Assembly: GCA_035591015.1 (NCBI GenBank)
Contig: JAXIUW010221396.1
Location: 1 to 18,472 of the forward strand
Length of the DNA: 18,472 nucleotides
Reading direction: 5' to 3'
DNA from: Cephalothrix simula
Taxonomy: Eukaryota; Nemertea; Palaeonemertea; Archinemertea; Cephalotrichidae
Each line of letters begins with the position of its first letter. Position 1 is the stretch's first letter. The translations under genes were made by a program, and so were the position numbers. The notes under the pieces were generated by a model that saw nothing but the letters and a program-made list of their open reading frames with translations, did no database searches and was not told the origin of the DNA. Shown piece after piece: positions 12,701-17,077 of this stretch.

Positions 12701-15700
12701 TTAATGAATTACACTGGAGCACCTTCACCAGGTGACTCAGTTGTGATTCCAGAAGGTAAATAACCTATCGAATTCAATATAAGGACTGTCAATGATATAG
12801 ACCGATGTCCGATAATAGAATTCTTTTGCTACTAATGCAACTCAGTCTGAAACCTAACAAGACACAGCCTATTGTTTATTTTCCCTTTTATCCTATAAAA
12901 CATTTCTAATCAAGCATGCCAAATTTTGTACTTTGGCTATAGTTTCGGCCTTCATGGCCAAATAATATTAGGTCATAGATGGAAATATCGTATTCCATCC
13001 ATGTACTTGTTTTGTTACTCGCCGCGCCCCATTTCCATTTTTTCTATATTTAATTCTATTTTACCGTTTTTTTTTACATGTTTCCCATAATTAACATTTT
13101 AGAAGCATTCTTTATAACACACAATAGTATAGAAAATTGTCCACACGATCATAAAGGCCCCCGCGAAAATCCCCAAGTGGAAACCCTGACCCCCTTATAT
13201 ATTCTGACTTGTTATAAAGAATGTAGATCGAATGTGTCTATGTGTCTGATTGGGGTGGTGTATTTTGAATTTAAAATCAAATTTGCAATTGTATTTAAAA
13301 TCAATAAAAATTAAATTATAAAAAAAATAAAGAATGTAGAAACAAGCTTATATTTGCAACACAATAGCCCACTTGGTGGCCTCCTAGCGGCAAAAATTTG
13401 CACTTTCGTATAGGTACAGCCAACAGCTGGAGAATATTTCGACCAATATTATTGTTCTATAAAAAAATAGCACCATTCTAGATCAGAAAGTTGTAGCGCC
13501 ACCTGGTAGCCCCGCAGCGGCGAAAATGTGCATTTTCGCATAAGAATACAGCCAAAACAGCTGAACCCGGAGAATGTTTCGACCAATACTGTAGTTTTAT
13601 TTTAAAAATAATCAATTCTAAAATAACTTGCAGCGGCACCTGGTTGCCCCCTACCGATGAAAATATGTATTTTTGCAAAAGGGCTAACAGGTGGCGCTGC
13701 AAGTTTTTTTCTGATCTGGAATTTGGTGTTATTGTTTTTTAGAACAACAATAATAATGGTCGAAACATTCTCCTGGTTCAGCTCTCCCTACATTACTATA
13801 AACAAGTCGGAATATATAAGGGTCAAGGGGTCCACACTTGGGAAGATTTTCGCGGGGGAGGCTTTTTGGCAATTTTTAGATCATGTGGCCAATTTTTTTA
13901 TAATATTGTGTATTGTTCAAGATTTCAAAAATATAGAGTTTGCCTTTTAGTATACAGAGTTTTAAAAAGGCATATAAAAAGTAGATTTGGATCATGCTAA
14001 CATCGTTGACAGTTCTTTAGCTTAGCTTTCAAGGCAAATGTTTCGTGCAATACAGTTGTATTTATGTATTAATTTACGTTACTAGGAAAATGGATTGTGG
14101 TTGATATACCCAGTATTAGTCTCACTAAGTTGACTATAAAAGGAGCTGTAGAATTCGAGGACACAGATCCTGCAACAGGAGAAATAAAAAATTTTACCTT
14201 AAAAGCAATATATATATTCATTGATGGAGGCAGGCTGATTGTTGGAACAGAAGATAAACCATTCAAAGGAAACATGAGTATAATACTCGAAGGAAATCAT
14301 GACACACCAGCCATGCCTTTATCATATGCTCCAAACATAGGATCTAAAGTTCTAGGTAAGTAACAAAATAAAAAAACAATTTGCTTGAAAATAAAACAAG
14401 ACGTCAGTCGTAAGTAGGCAATGCTGAACATACACATGTATTGTGTTTCTTTCGAAATTAGTTTCCAAACCTGCAATGATAAGCTAACTAAAGCTAAACA
14501 TCACATGTTTCTACAACCTCCAGGAGCTGAGAAATCACTTTCTATCATCCGATGTTTTATAAAAATCTGTGTGATTAGAATAGGCTTAAGCTTTTCGCGT
14601 TGCCTAATATTGGATATTGATTTTTAAGTTTTATTTTTGGTTTTTTACAGCTGTACTTGGAGGTCTTGATTTGCATGGCATTACAAGGCAAGTAAAATGG
14701 TCAAGACTTGAATCAACTGTATCAGCTGGTGCAAATCAAATCACTATTGACGTTCCAGTTGACTGGAAAGTTGGAGATGAAATAATGATTACCTCAACAT
14801 CTTACGATATGTACGAAACTGAAATAAGAAAGATAATCAGCATTTCATCAAATAATAAAACTTTAACTTTAGATAAAAATCTACAGTACAAACATGCAGG
14901 TAAGTGTATAATTTTTGTTTGAAATTACACCTTGAAATAAAAACGATTTTAGGTTCGAAAAATACGTAAGTAATAAGGTATTAACGACATAATACATAGT
15001 GTCAAATTATAAACGGAATTAATGTCACTAGGTCACACAGAAACAGTAGGATCCGAAAAAATAATAATAGCAGCTGAGGTTTGCCTCTTGTCAAGAAACG
15101 TAAAAATAATTGGTGGAGATTATCCACAACTTCATCAGCAATCCTTTGGCGCAAGAGTAATTGTAACAGCTTATTCAACAACGGATGGTATAAAAGGTAC
15201 TTGTAACATCTTCAAAAGCTTATTAAGTTAGAGATAAAGTCAGTGGCGTAACAGAGGTCCTCTATGCGTTCGGGGCGTCATCTAGAACTTCCTAGTAGGG
15301 ACAGGGAAATATATACACCAAGACAAACCAATCATACAGTGGACTGGGGGAATGTAGTAAATTAATCATATTTAACCTGCTGCCCTTGAAATTCATTCGT
15401 CACATTGTATGCTGTAGGTCGTTTCGTCGGTTTTTATCCATTTCATAAAATGCGGCCCTTGTTTTACTCTTGCCTGATGCTGACTGAGAAACTTTTCAAA
15501 ATTCTCGCCGCACTGTCACATCAAAATTAAAAATTGTTTATTAATGGTGCTGAACGAAGCGAGGCATGAAAATTTTAGCCATTTCTTACTCAAAGAGAGA
15601 TCAACGGGAGTCAAATGTGATTTTATGCTCTGTCGATTCAATTACTATAATTTTTTGCGGCTTTAACATATCAAAGAGTAATCATTCCGCAGCCTCATTA

Positions 15701-17077
15701 TAGACATTTATTTTGTGGACTTTCCCGTCATTTTGATGCCCAAGAAAAAAATTTTTTGTTGTTCCGTTTGTATTTAACTTGGCGTTACCTGTTGTTTGAA
15801 CGGCGGAAATTATTTTTTCTGTGATTTTCTTTGGGGCCCCCTGAGGTCTGCCTGGATGGCCCGTTGAACTAGAGGTAGGTCCTTTTGTCATGGCTGCGTG
15901 AGTTAGAGTCTTACCTTCGGCAGATCGCGAGAGGTAGATGCTGGGTGGCTCGGTCAGCGTTAAAAAGTGGAGCGGGGACTAGAAACTGCGAAATCGCCCA
16001 AAGAGCTAACTGCACTACATATGGACTTGCAGTGACCCCCTCTGGGATAAAAACCACGACTTTAGCGATTTATAGAAAATAGCGAAAGTCGATGACATTT
16101 CATTTCATTTCATTTACTGAGGAAACGTTCTAACCTCAATATGCCACTGGATAAAGTATAAGTTGTTGTGCATTTTGAAGGGTGAAACGAGATTGATAAT
16201 TGGTGCATGGTGTAAAAAAAGCCCGTGACTAATTATCAATAAAGATCCCCACTAATTTTAAAGATATTCTTAATATGGTTCGTCCTGATTATCACCACCA
16301 TAACTAAAAGCCAGACCACTGGTTTCGTGTGTTTACATGTTAACATATTAAAGAAAACAAGAAATGAAATGAAATGAAATGAAATGTCATCGACTTTCGC
16401 TATTTTCTATATACCGCAAGAGTCGGGGTTTTTATCCCTGAGGGAAGGGGGCCACTGCAAGCCCATATGAAGTGCACTGAGCTTTTCGGGCGCTTCCGCA
16501 GTTCCTAGTCCCCGCTCCACTTTATTAACGCTGATCGAGCCACCCAGCATCTGCCTCTCACGCAAGCCAGGACGGAAGATTTTATGACGTCATGACCTAC
16601 GTCTAGTTCAGTGCCTTTAACCACTCGGCCATCTAGGCAGACTAAATCTCGGCCATCTAGGCAGGTAAATAAGTTTCTAAGTACAAAGCATTTTTTAACC
16701 GAATTCAAATTTAAGGATTTTAATATCCAGAAAATGGTGATGAGCTTATCTCTAAAACGACGACAAAATAAAAAATTCGTACTTATCCAGTGCTTGAATC
16801 TGTAAATTATCTTTGTAAACAACGGAAAAATTTTACTTTATAGGTTGGGCTCGCATTTCAAACATTGAATTTAAAAATACAGGCCAGGAAGGTTGGAATG
16901 ATAATTATGATCCACGCTTTTCGGTAGCATTTTTGAATCTGGGAGAGTTGACAGTTAATAGACCAACTTATATAAAAGATTGTGCCTTCCATGATGGTTT
17001 TTCTCCAGCTATAGGCGTGTTTGAAACTATTGGAATGAAAGTAGAAAACAATGTAATTCATCATGTTGTTGGTCCAG
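577..17077 (+). CDS. PKHD1L1: Fibrocystin-L (PKHD1L1)-like gene, partial at both ends, 24 exons joined
   Basis: Exons: 577-722, 806-950, 1040-1194, 1301-1420, 1502-1607, 1689-1940, 2047-2171, 2607-2736, 2816-3011, 3094-3341, 3453-3638, 3723-3890, 3975-5462, 5544-5684, 5767-5953, 6043-6199, 6294-6530, 7838-7967, 9401-11422, 12519-12755, 14086-14355, 14651-14899, 15032-15196, 16844-17077. All junctions are GT-AG, and the phases chain without a stop through 7,494 nt (2,497 full codons plus split ends). Domain order is a pre-TIG module, four TIGs, a cupredoxin-like domain, seven TIGs, G8, PbH1 beta-helix, linker, G8, and the start of a second beta-helix. That order is characteristic of PKHD1L1/PKHD1. 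The spacing between the two G8 starts, about 840 residues, is close to what I recall for the human protein. The family are giant secreted or single-pass membrane proteins; known members localise to cilia or stereocilia. The signal peptide, earlier domains, C-terminal beta-helix and membrane anchor must lie outside the window. Fibrocystin (PKHD1) is the main alternative; the strongly conserved G8/beta-helix blocks favour fibrocystin-L. No start codon is assigned because the first exon begins inside a codon. Confidence 0.92.
806..950 (+). CDS. Exon 2: fibrocystin-L, pre-TIG module
   Basis: The acceptor AG is at 804-805, the donor GT at 951-952; it enters in phase 0 and leaves in phase 1. It encodes residues 50-98 and contains SPPVTGTFDVTF, the 'GTFD-x-x-F' signature of the conserved fibrocystin-family stretch before a TIG domain. 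A second AG at 811-812 is only 7 nt downstream; the frame requires the first. Confidence 0.83.
1040..1194 (+). CDS. Exon 3: fibrocystin-L, pre-TIG module
   Basis: Acceptor gtattttag ends at 1039; donor GT is at 1195-1196. Phase is 1 in and 0 out. Residues 98-149 contain a short amphipathic stretch followed by GVVQVSKQGTCENQQWDVKF and a PGKQPELTV end. This 'VSR-x-G-x-C ... W-x-V-x-F ... PG-x-QP' pattern is familiar from PKHD1/PKHD1L1. Confidence 0.88.
1301..1420 (+). CDS. Exon 4: fibrocystin-L, pre-TIG module
   Basis: Acceptor aatttttcag ends at 1300 and donor gtaagc starts at 1421. The exon is 120 nt, phase 0 at both ends. Residues 150-189 include VLVEGGLYLDPIPGDMLRT, a 'GG-L-x-x-x-PIPGDMLRT' block that is highly characteristic of fibrocystin-L. 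Confidence 0.9.
1502..1607 (+). CDS. Exon 5: fibrocystin-L, end of pre-TIG module and entry to TIG 1
   Basis: The acceptor AG is at 1500-1501 and donor gtacgt starts at 1608. Phase is 0 in and 1 out. Residues 190-225 contain the cysteine pair of SCEGSCSFKWS, then TPSITQV, the usual 'TP-x-I-x-x-V' entry to a TIG domain. Confidence 0.87.
1689..1940 (+). CDS. Exon 6: fibrocystin-L, TIG domain 1 and entry to TIG 2
   Basis: Acceptor attttcag ends at 1688 and donor gtaagt starts at 1941; the exon is 252 nt and symmetric phase 1-1. Residues 225-309 hold a complete IPT/TIG core: LIIAGTGFSAG, a cysteine-bearing middle (DCLPIAATGIQLTC), and VTVTVADKGTA through VTFTYDP. It then enters the next TIG with ISSFSPTT. 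IPT/TIG domains are immunoglobulin-like folds that build the extracellular rod of this family. Confidence 0.92.
2047..2171 (+). CDS. Exon 7: fibrocystin-L, TIG domain 2, first half
   Basis: Acceptor caatag ends at 2046 and donor gtaatt starts at 2172. Phase is 1 in, 0 out. Residues 309-350 read GGKAITILGQGFKKN then a cysteine-containing strand (DPCLIMSA) and ISCIAPSK, the standard first half of a TIG domain. Intron 7, which follows, carries two hairpin elements. Confidence 0.9.
2199..2354. mobile_element. MITE-like palindromic element in intron 7
   Basis: The ends are imperfect inverted repeats of about 25 nt, starting ggctgttctag at 2199 and ending ctagaacagcc at 2354. Inside, 2238-2256 (cagcgatcagatatgagag) and 2297-2315 are perfect 19-nt complements flanking a 40-nt loop. 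The whole unit can fold into one long hairpin. TTAA occurs immediately left (2195-2198) and, 5 nt beyond the right end, at 2360-2363, so a TTAA target duplication is possible but not exact. No coding capacity. Confidence 0.75.
2442..2537. repeat. Degenerate inverted repeat in intron 7
   Basis: The left part (gattgatatttagtc around 2466-2480) is complementary, with mismatches, to gactaatatcgatc (around 2496-2509). The outer words aactcgtt and aactcgtcc also mirror each other imperfectly. It is probably the remnant of a second small hairpin transposon. Confidence 0.45.
2607..2736 (+). CDS. Exon 8: fibrocystin-L, TIG domain 2 second half, TIG 3 entry
   Basis: Acceptor ttatacag ends at 2606 and donor gtaaga starts at 2737. 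Phase is 0 in, 1 out. Residues 351-394 read NSTGTHVISVEVDS with two NxT/S sequons, then the end of TIG 2, then KISSINVTEANVDG opening TIG 3. Confidence 0.85.
2816..3011 (+). CDS. Exon 9: fibrocystin-L, TIG domain 3
   Basis: Acceptor tattttccag ends at 2815 and donor gtaaaa starts at 3012. Phase is 1 in, 2 out. Residues 394-459 contain STIICITGTGFGDEKTNN and later VVAMLPPAPVGSHKLNVELD. This TIG lacks the usual paired cysteines. Confidence 0.88.
3094..3341 (+). CDS. Exon 10: fibrocystin-L, TIG domain 4
   Basis: Acceptor aatttcag ends at 3093 and donor gtacat starts at 3342. Phase is 2 in, 1 out. Residues 459-542 contain INAVAPSSGSMYGGTEVTIV, GEGFSSNPSASKIEVGEREC and LKCTIEN, a textbook TIG. 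It appears short at its C-terminal edge because the next exons switch to a different fold. Confidence 0.92.
3453..3638 (+). CDS. Exon 11: fibrocystin-L, cupredoxin-like domain, first half
   Basis: Acceptor ttttacag ends at 3452 and donor gtaatg starts at 3639; the exon is 186 nt, symmetric 1-1. Residues 542-604 carry VQIEVGDKVKWNWKIP, the 'V-x-V-GD-x-V-x-W-x-W' opening of cupredoxin folds, then AFKVCQTEN and GGFDSGSARAKG. The histidine normally found after the tryptophan strand is absent. A beta-sandwich of this type is, as I recall, also present between TIG domains in vertebrate fibrocystin-L. Confidence 0.85.
3723..3890 (+). CDS. Exon 12: fibrocystin-L, cupredoxin-like domain, second half
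   Basis: Acceptor gattag ends at 3722 and donor gtaatg starts at 3891; 168 nt, symmetric 1-1. Residues 604-660 read GAYEYTFTAPGVYNYYSGDK, the 'Y-x-Y-x-F-x-x-PG-x-Y-x-Y' strand pair of cupredoxins, then LRGTVRVIET. The position of the copper-binding cysteine is occupied by YSG, and no later Met or His ligand is visible, so metal binding looks unlikely. Confidence 0.85.
3975..5462 (+). CDS. Exon 13: fibrocystin-L, five TIG domains in one large exon
   Basis: Acceptor ttttccag ends at 3974 and donor gtgagt starts at 5463; 1,488 nt, symmetric 1-1, residues 660-1156. After a cysteine-rich linker come TIGs with cores KYKVTIKGIGFGENPC (~res 715), GGTMLTIKGVHL (~808), KATLAISGSNFGNN (~906), GGLVLTISGHGFD (~988) and HSLQINGNGFGN (~1073), each followed by a cysteine-bearing strand. 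The exon ends inside the entry of the next TIG (VTGINPLSS). One uninterrupted exon for five repeats contrasts with the 1-3 exons per TIG elsewhere in the gene. Confidence 0.94.
5544..5684 (+). CDS. Exon 14: fibrocystin-L, TIG domain 10, first half
   Basis: Acceptor catttcag ends at 5543 and donor gttagt starts at 5685; 141 nt, symmetric 1-1. Residues 1156-1203 read GGYAGGLELIIQGSGFVEG, then VTVCDNPC and EIKCIGPAYN, continuing the TIG opened at the end of exon 13. Confidence 0.9.
5767..5953 (+). CDS. Exon 15: fibrocystin-L, TIG 10 end and TIG 11 start
   Basis: Acceptor ttttacag ends at 5766 and donor gtaaga starts at 5954. Phase is 1 in, 2 out. Residues 1203-1265 finish TIG 10 (CDIIVNSTSARVT through AFTYKA) and open TIG 11 with QLTSVSPTRGGTGGGFTVTI and QGSGFG. 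Confidence 0.9.
6043..6199 (+). CDS. Exon 16: fibrocystin-L, TIG domain 11, second part
   Basis: Acceptor aatttttcag ends at 6042 and donor gtaagt starts at 6200. Phase is 2 in, 0 out. Residues 1265-1317 read TSVNINGANCEIATLTTNTI then TCSAAA and KADIIVLIDGKGIARS. This is the last TIG before the G8 domain. Confidence 0.9.
6294..6530 (+). CDS. Exon 17: fibrocystin-L, first G8 domain, N-terminal half
   Basis: Acceptor aatttcag ends at 6293 and donor gtaagc starts at 6531; 237 nt, phase 0-0. Residues 1318-1396 contain WSSKYTWGGNDPPVKGDLVV, then QTVLLD and INGGTLIFDEKDIELQSEII and GGGRLQ. This is the conserved start of a G8 domain (eight conserved glycines, all-beta), as in PKHD1, CEMIP and TMEM2. 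Confidence 0.93.
6531..7837 (+). other. Intron 17, with a TIR-bearing insertion
   Basis: This 1.3-kb intron splits the first G8 domain. Apart from the candidate element at 6761-7553 I see only AT-rich sequence. The short open frame at 6931-7143 lies inside that element and looks non-coding. Confidence 0.75.
6761..7553. mobile_element. Possible non-autonomous DNA transposon, terminal inverted repeats
   Basis: The left end (6761 onward) begins caggtacttgg and continues into ttaaaag. The reverse complement of the right end (7553 backward) begins with the same 11 nt and also reaches ttaaaag after three differing bases. A second inverted pair lies inside: 7071-7105 (ttaaaagggcacctcgtgg) matches the reverse complement of 7511-7540. 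The word aaaagggca recurs at 6944, 7074 and 7097. No transposase frame and no clear target duplication. Confidence 0.5.
7838..7967 (+). CDS. Exon 18: fibrocystin-L, first G8 domain, C-terminal half
   Basis: Acceptor ctaatag ends at 7837 and donor gtaagt starts at 7968. Phase is 0 in, 1 out. Residues 1397-1440 read IGTEDSPFQQKAIITLHGHM then LPIYGTKSIAIRNGTLELHG, the hallmark G8 ending. A second AG lies 4 nt downstream (7840-7841); only the first keeps the frame and the conserved IGTE motif. Confidence 0.9.
7968..9400 (+). other. Intron 18, with a GC-rich repeat block
   Basis: This 1.4-kb intron lies between the G8 end and the beta-helix exon. Its first part is AT-rich. The part from about 8550 to 9185 is unusually rich in ggcc, ggcgcc and gggccc words, with short open frames on both strands that look non-coding. 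See the repeat entry at 8550-9185. Confidence 0.7.
8550..9185. repeat. GC-rich interspersed repeat of unknown class
   Basis: The block stands out by repeated ggcccc, gggccc and ggcgcc words between T-runs (for example tttggcgccat near 8900 and atggcgccgcac near 9035). It ends in a 19-nt palindrome, gggggcggaatccgccccc at 9165-9183, with 9-nt arms. A word like gaaaaaaaaactsaattt occurs at both 8288 and 9007, outside and inside the block. No protein domain is seen in the short frames (102 aa on the minus strand, 64 aa on the plus strand). Confidence 0.4.
9401..11422 (+). CDS. Exon 19: fibrocystin-L, first parallel beta-helix (PbH1) region, one 2-kb exon
   Basis: Acceptor attaattcag ends at 9400 and donor gtaagt starts at 11423; 2,022 nt, symmetric 1-1, residues 1440-2114. 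It opens with the G8-to-helix strand (TWTRLASTANAGANTITVEK, WNVGDEIVIA) and then runs through the diagnostic blocks RYPIHFHLNG, TFNRAINIHG, GGAFFLEDGIE, LLNDDITPASFWVTNPNNAY, GGTHFGYWYRMHEHPDGPS, FGWFGLWIF and NEKAGFDLKM. These are shared by fibrocystins, CEMIP and TMEM2. The C-terminal part (RPDRFNIVKG, NEGNGKWYFDETPKILNYI) is the usual linker towards the second G8. CEMIP and TMEM2 act on hyaluronan; an enzymatic role has not been shown for fibrocystins as far as I know, so none is claimed. Confidence 0.96.
11813..11832. repeat. Perfect 8-bp hairpin
   Basis: agtgtcag (11813-11820) and ctgacact (11825-11832) are perfect complements around the loop tact. It may be an isolated chance stem-loop or an element end; no T-run follows. 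Confidence 0.5.
12013..12402. mobile_element. Possible small inverted-repeat element around the minisatellite
   Basis: ggtgcaggat at 12013-12022 is perfectly complementary to atcctgcacc at 12393-12402. Both are followed, inward or outward, by tga/tca-rich sequence. The minisatellite lies inside. The arms are short, so this is tentative. Confidence 0.3.
12077..12217. repeat. 47-bp minisatellite, three copies
   Basis: Units at 12077-12123, 12124-12170 and 12171-12217 each begin gcctrgac and share aaggcgacmaagtc at the same offset. All three are exactly 47 nt. Since 47 is not a multiple of three and the period is exact, this is a DNA repeat and not coding sequence, despite an open frame across part of it. 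Confidence 0.85.
12519..12755 (+). CDS. Exon 20: fibrocystin-L, proline-rich linker and start of second G8
   Basis: Acceptor tcatttag ends at 12518 and donor gtaaat starts at 12756; 237 nt, symmetric 1-1, residues 2114-2193. It encodes a hydrophilic stretch with sequons, VYTCFFQDC, a PPPDPSSIPPPD linker, then YWSNDTVWQL and SPGDSVVIPEG, the first strands of the second G8. An upstream ATG at 12497 is inside the intron and is not a start. Confidence 0.9.
13107..13921. mobile_element. Foldback element with nested inverted arms
   Basis: Outer arms are 13107-13226 and 13788-13921: for example, cccccgcgaaaatcccc on the left is matched by the reverse complement of the gattttcgcggggg stretch on the right, and the match extends over most of the arm. 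Inner arms are about 13424-13510 and 13681-13787, sharing agcgccacctg and gaccaatattattgttct in inverted order. Related units beginning agcsscacctgg recur at 13366, 13495 and 13632 (129- and 137-nt spacing). No transposase frame; the short open frames here are non-coding. Confidence 0.75.
13214..13340 (+). mobile_element. Small retroposed sequence flanked by 14-bp direct repeats
   Basis: The 14-mer ataaagaatgtaga occurs at 13214-13227 and again at 13327-13340. The 99 nt between are absent from the matching position of the right foldback arm. They contain caataaaaatt, an AATAAA signal, and end in attataaaaaaa, an A-rich tail. Flanking duplication, poly-A signal and A tail together are the pattern of LINE-driven retroposition of a transcript 3' end. 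Confidence 0.6.
14086..14355 (+). CDS. Exon 21: fibrocystin-L, second G8 domain, core
   Basis: Acceptor ttactag ends at 14085 and donor gtaagt starts at 14356; 270 nt, symmetric 1-1, residues 2193-2283. It reads KWIVVDIPSISLTKLTIKGA, then FIDGGRLIVGTEDKPFKGNM and IILEGNHDTPAMP. This is the glycine-rich G8 core, parallel to exons 17-18. Confidence 0.93.
14356..14650 (+). other. Intron 21
   Basis: This 295-nt intron has a clear donor gtaagt and acceptor ttttttacag. I see no repeat or gene in it. Confidence 0.8.
14651..14899 (+). CDS. Exon 22: fibrocystin-L, end of second G8 and entry to second beta-helix
   Basis: Acceptor ttttttacag ends at 14650 and donor gtaagt starts at 14900; 249 nt, symmetric 1-1, residues 2283-2366. 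It reads VLGGLDLHG, then VKWSRLESTVSAGANQITID and WKVGDEIMITSTSYD and LQYKHAG. This repeats the opening of exon 19 (WTRL...AGANTI...WNVGDEIVIA...LQYKH), showing the internal duplication of the G8/beta-helix unit. Confidence 0.93.
15032..15196 (+). CDS. Exon 23: fibrocystin-L, second beta-helix, first coils
   Basis: Acceptor gtcactag ends at 15031 and donor gtactt starts at 15197; 165 nt, symmetric 1-1, residues 2366-2421. It contains IIIAAEVCLLSRNVKIIGGD and GARVIVTAYS. This matches the 'AEVGLL-x-RN-I-x-I-x-G' strand also seen in exon 19, with Cys in place of Gly. Confidence 0.9.
15846..16115 (+). mobile_element. tRNA-derived SINE copy, plus orientation, box A deleted
   Basis: It begins gtctgcctggatggcc, continues with gaactagaggtaggtc, a conserved middle (gatgctgggtggctcg at 15938-15953, aagtggagcggggacta) and a 3' part ending ttctatagaaaatagcgaaagtcgatgac-like sequence, then an ATTTC tandem tail (16097-16115). 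It matches the opposite-strand copy at 16361-16642 over most of its length. The piece holding most of box A (gagtggttaaaggcac) is missing, so it should be dead. Confidence 0.7.
16361..16642 (-). mobile_element. tRNA-derived SINE copy, minus orientation, with box A
   Basis: Read on the minus strand it starts gtctgcctagatggcc and has TGGCCGAGTGGTTAA (16617-16631), the box A / D-arm signature of class II tRNAs (Leu, Ser). It shares the middle and 3' part with the 15846 copy and ends in the GAAAT/ATTTC tandem tail at 16361-16385. No clean box B or cloverleaf follows at tRNA spacing, so it is a SINE head and not a tRNA gene. The 17-nt head word is repeated at 16624-16640 and 16648-16664. Confidence 0.75.
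16844..17077 (+). CDS. Exon 24: fibrocystin-L, second beta-helix, further coils (last exon seen)
   Basis: Acceptor ctttatag ends at 16843 and donor gtaagt starts at 17078; 234 nt, symmetric 1-1, residues 2421-2498. It reads ARISNIEFKNTGQEGW, RFSVAFLNLGE, TYIKDCAFHDGFSPAIGVFE and VENNVIHHVVGPG, beta-helix coils with the 'S-x-I-x-x-C-x-x-H-x-G-x-x-x-AIG' pattern of fibrocystin-L. The following exon is not recognisable in the remaining 1.4 kb. Confidence 0.93.

Larger units (their letters stand above)
12756..14085 (+). other. Intron 20, with a large foldback element
   Basis: This 1.3-kb intron splits the second G8 domain. About 815 nt of it is the foldback element at 13107-13921. Outside that I see AT-rich sequence and a short stem (gatggaa / ttccatc near 12978-12999). 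Confidence 0.75.
15197..16843 (+). other. Intron 23, with two SINE copies
   Basis: This 1.65-kb intron is the longest complete one. Its first ~650 nt start with cagtggcgtaac at 15241, a word seen at ends of some DNA transposons, but no matching opposite end is found. The 15846-16642 region is an inverted SINE pair. The last 200 nt are AT-rich and end in the acceptor ctttatag. Confidence 0.7.

Noticed and set aside
13478-13950. Short frames of 74 aa (minus) and 97 aa (plus) in intron 20
   Set aside because: They are by-products of the inverted arms of the foldback element.
15241-15262. cagtggcgtaac as the end of a hAT-like transposon
   Set aside because: No complementary end is found within the intron and no transposase is visible, so it stays a word match only.
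15682-15891. Minus-strand 69-aa frame (MTKGPTSSSTGHPGRPQGAP...) as a gene
   Set aside because: It looks somewhat protein-like near its end but is short, has no recognisable domain, and overlaps the SINE start. At most it is a remnant of a mobile element.
16611-16642. A tRNA-Leu/Ser gene on the minus strand
   Set aside because: Only the box A/D-arm part matches. There is no anticodon stem, T-arm or box B at tRNA spacing, and the sequence continues into a SINE body.
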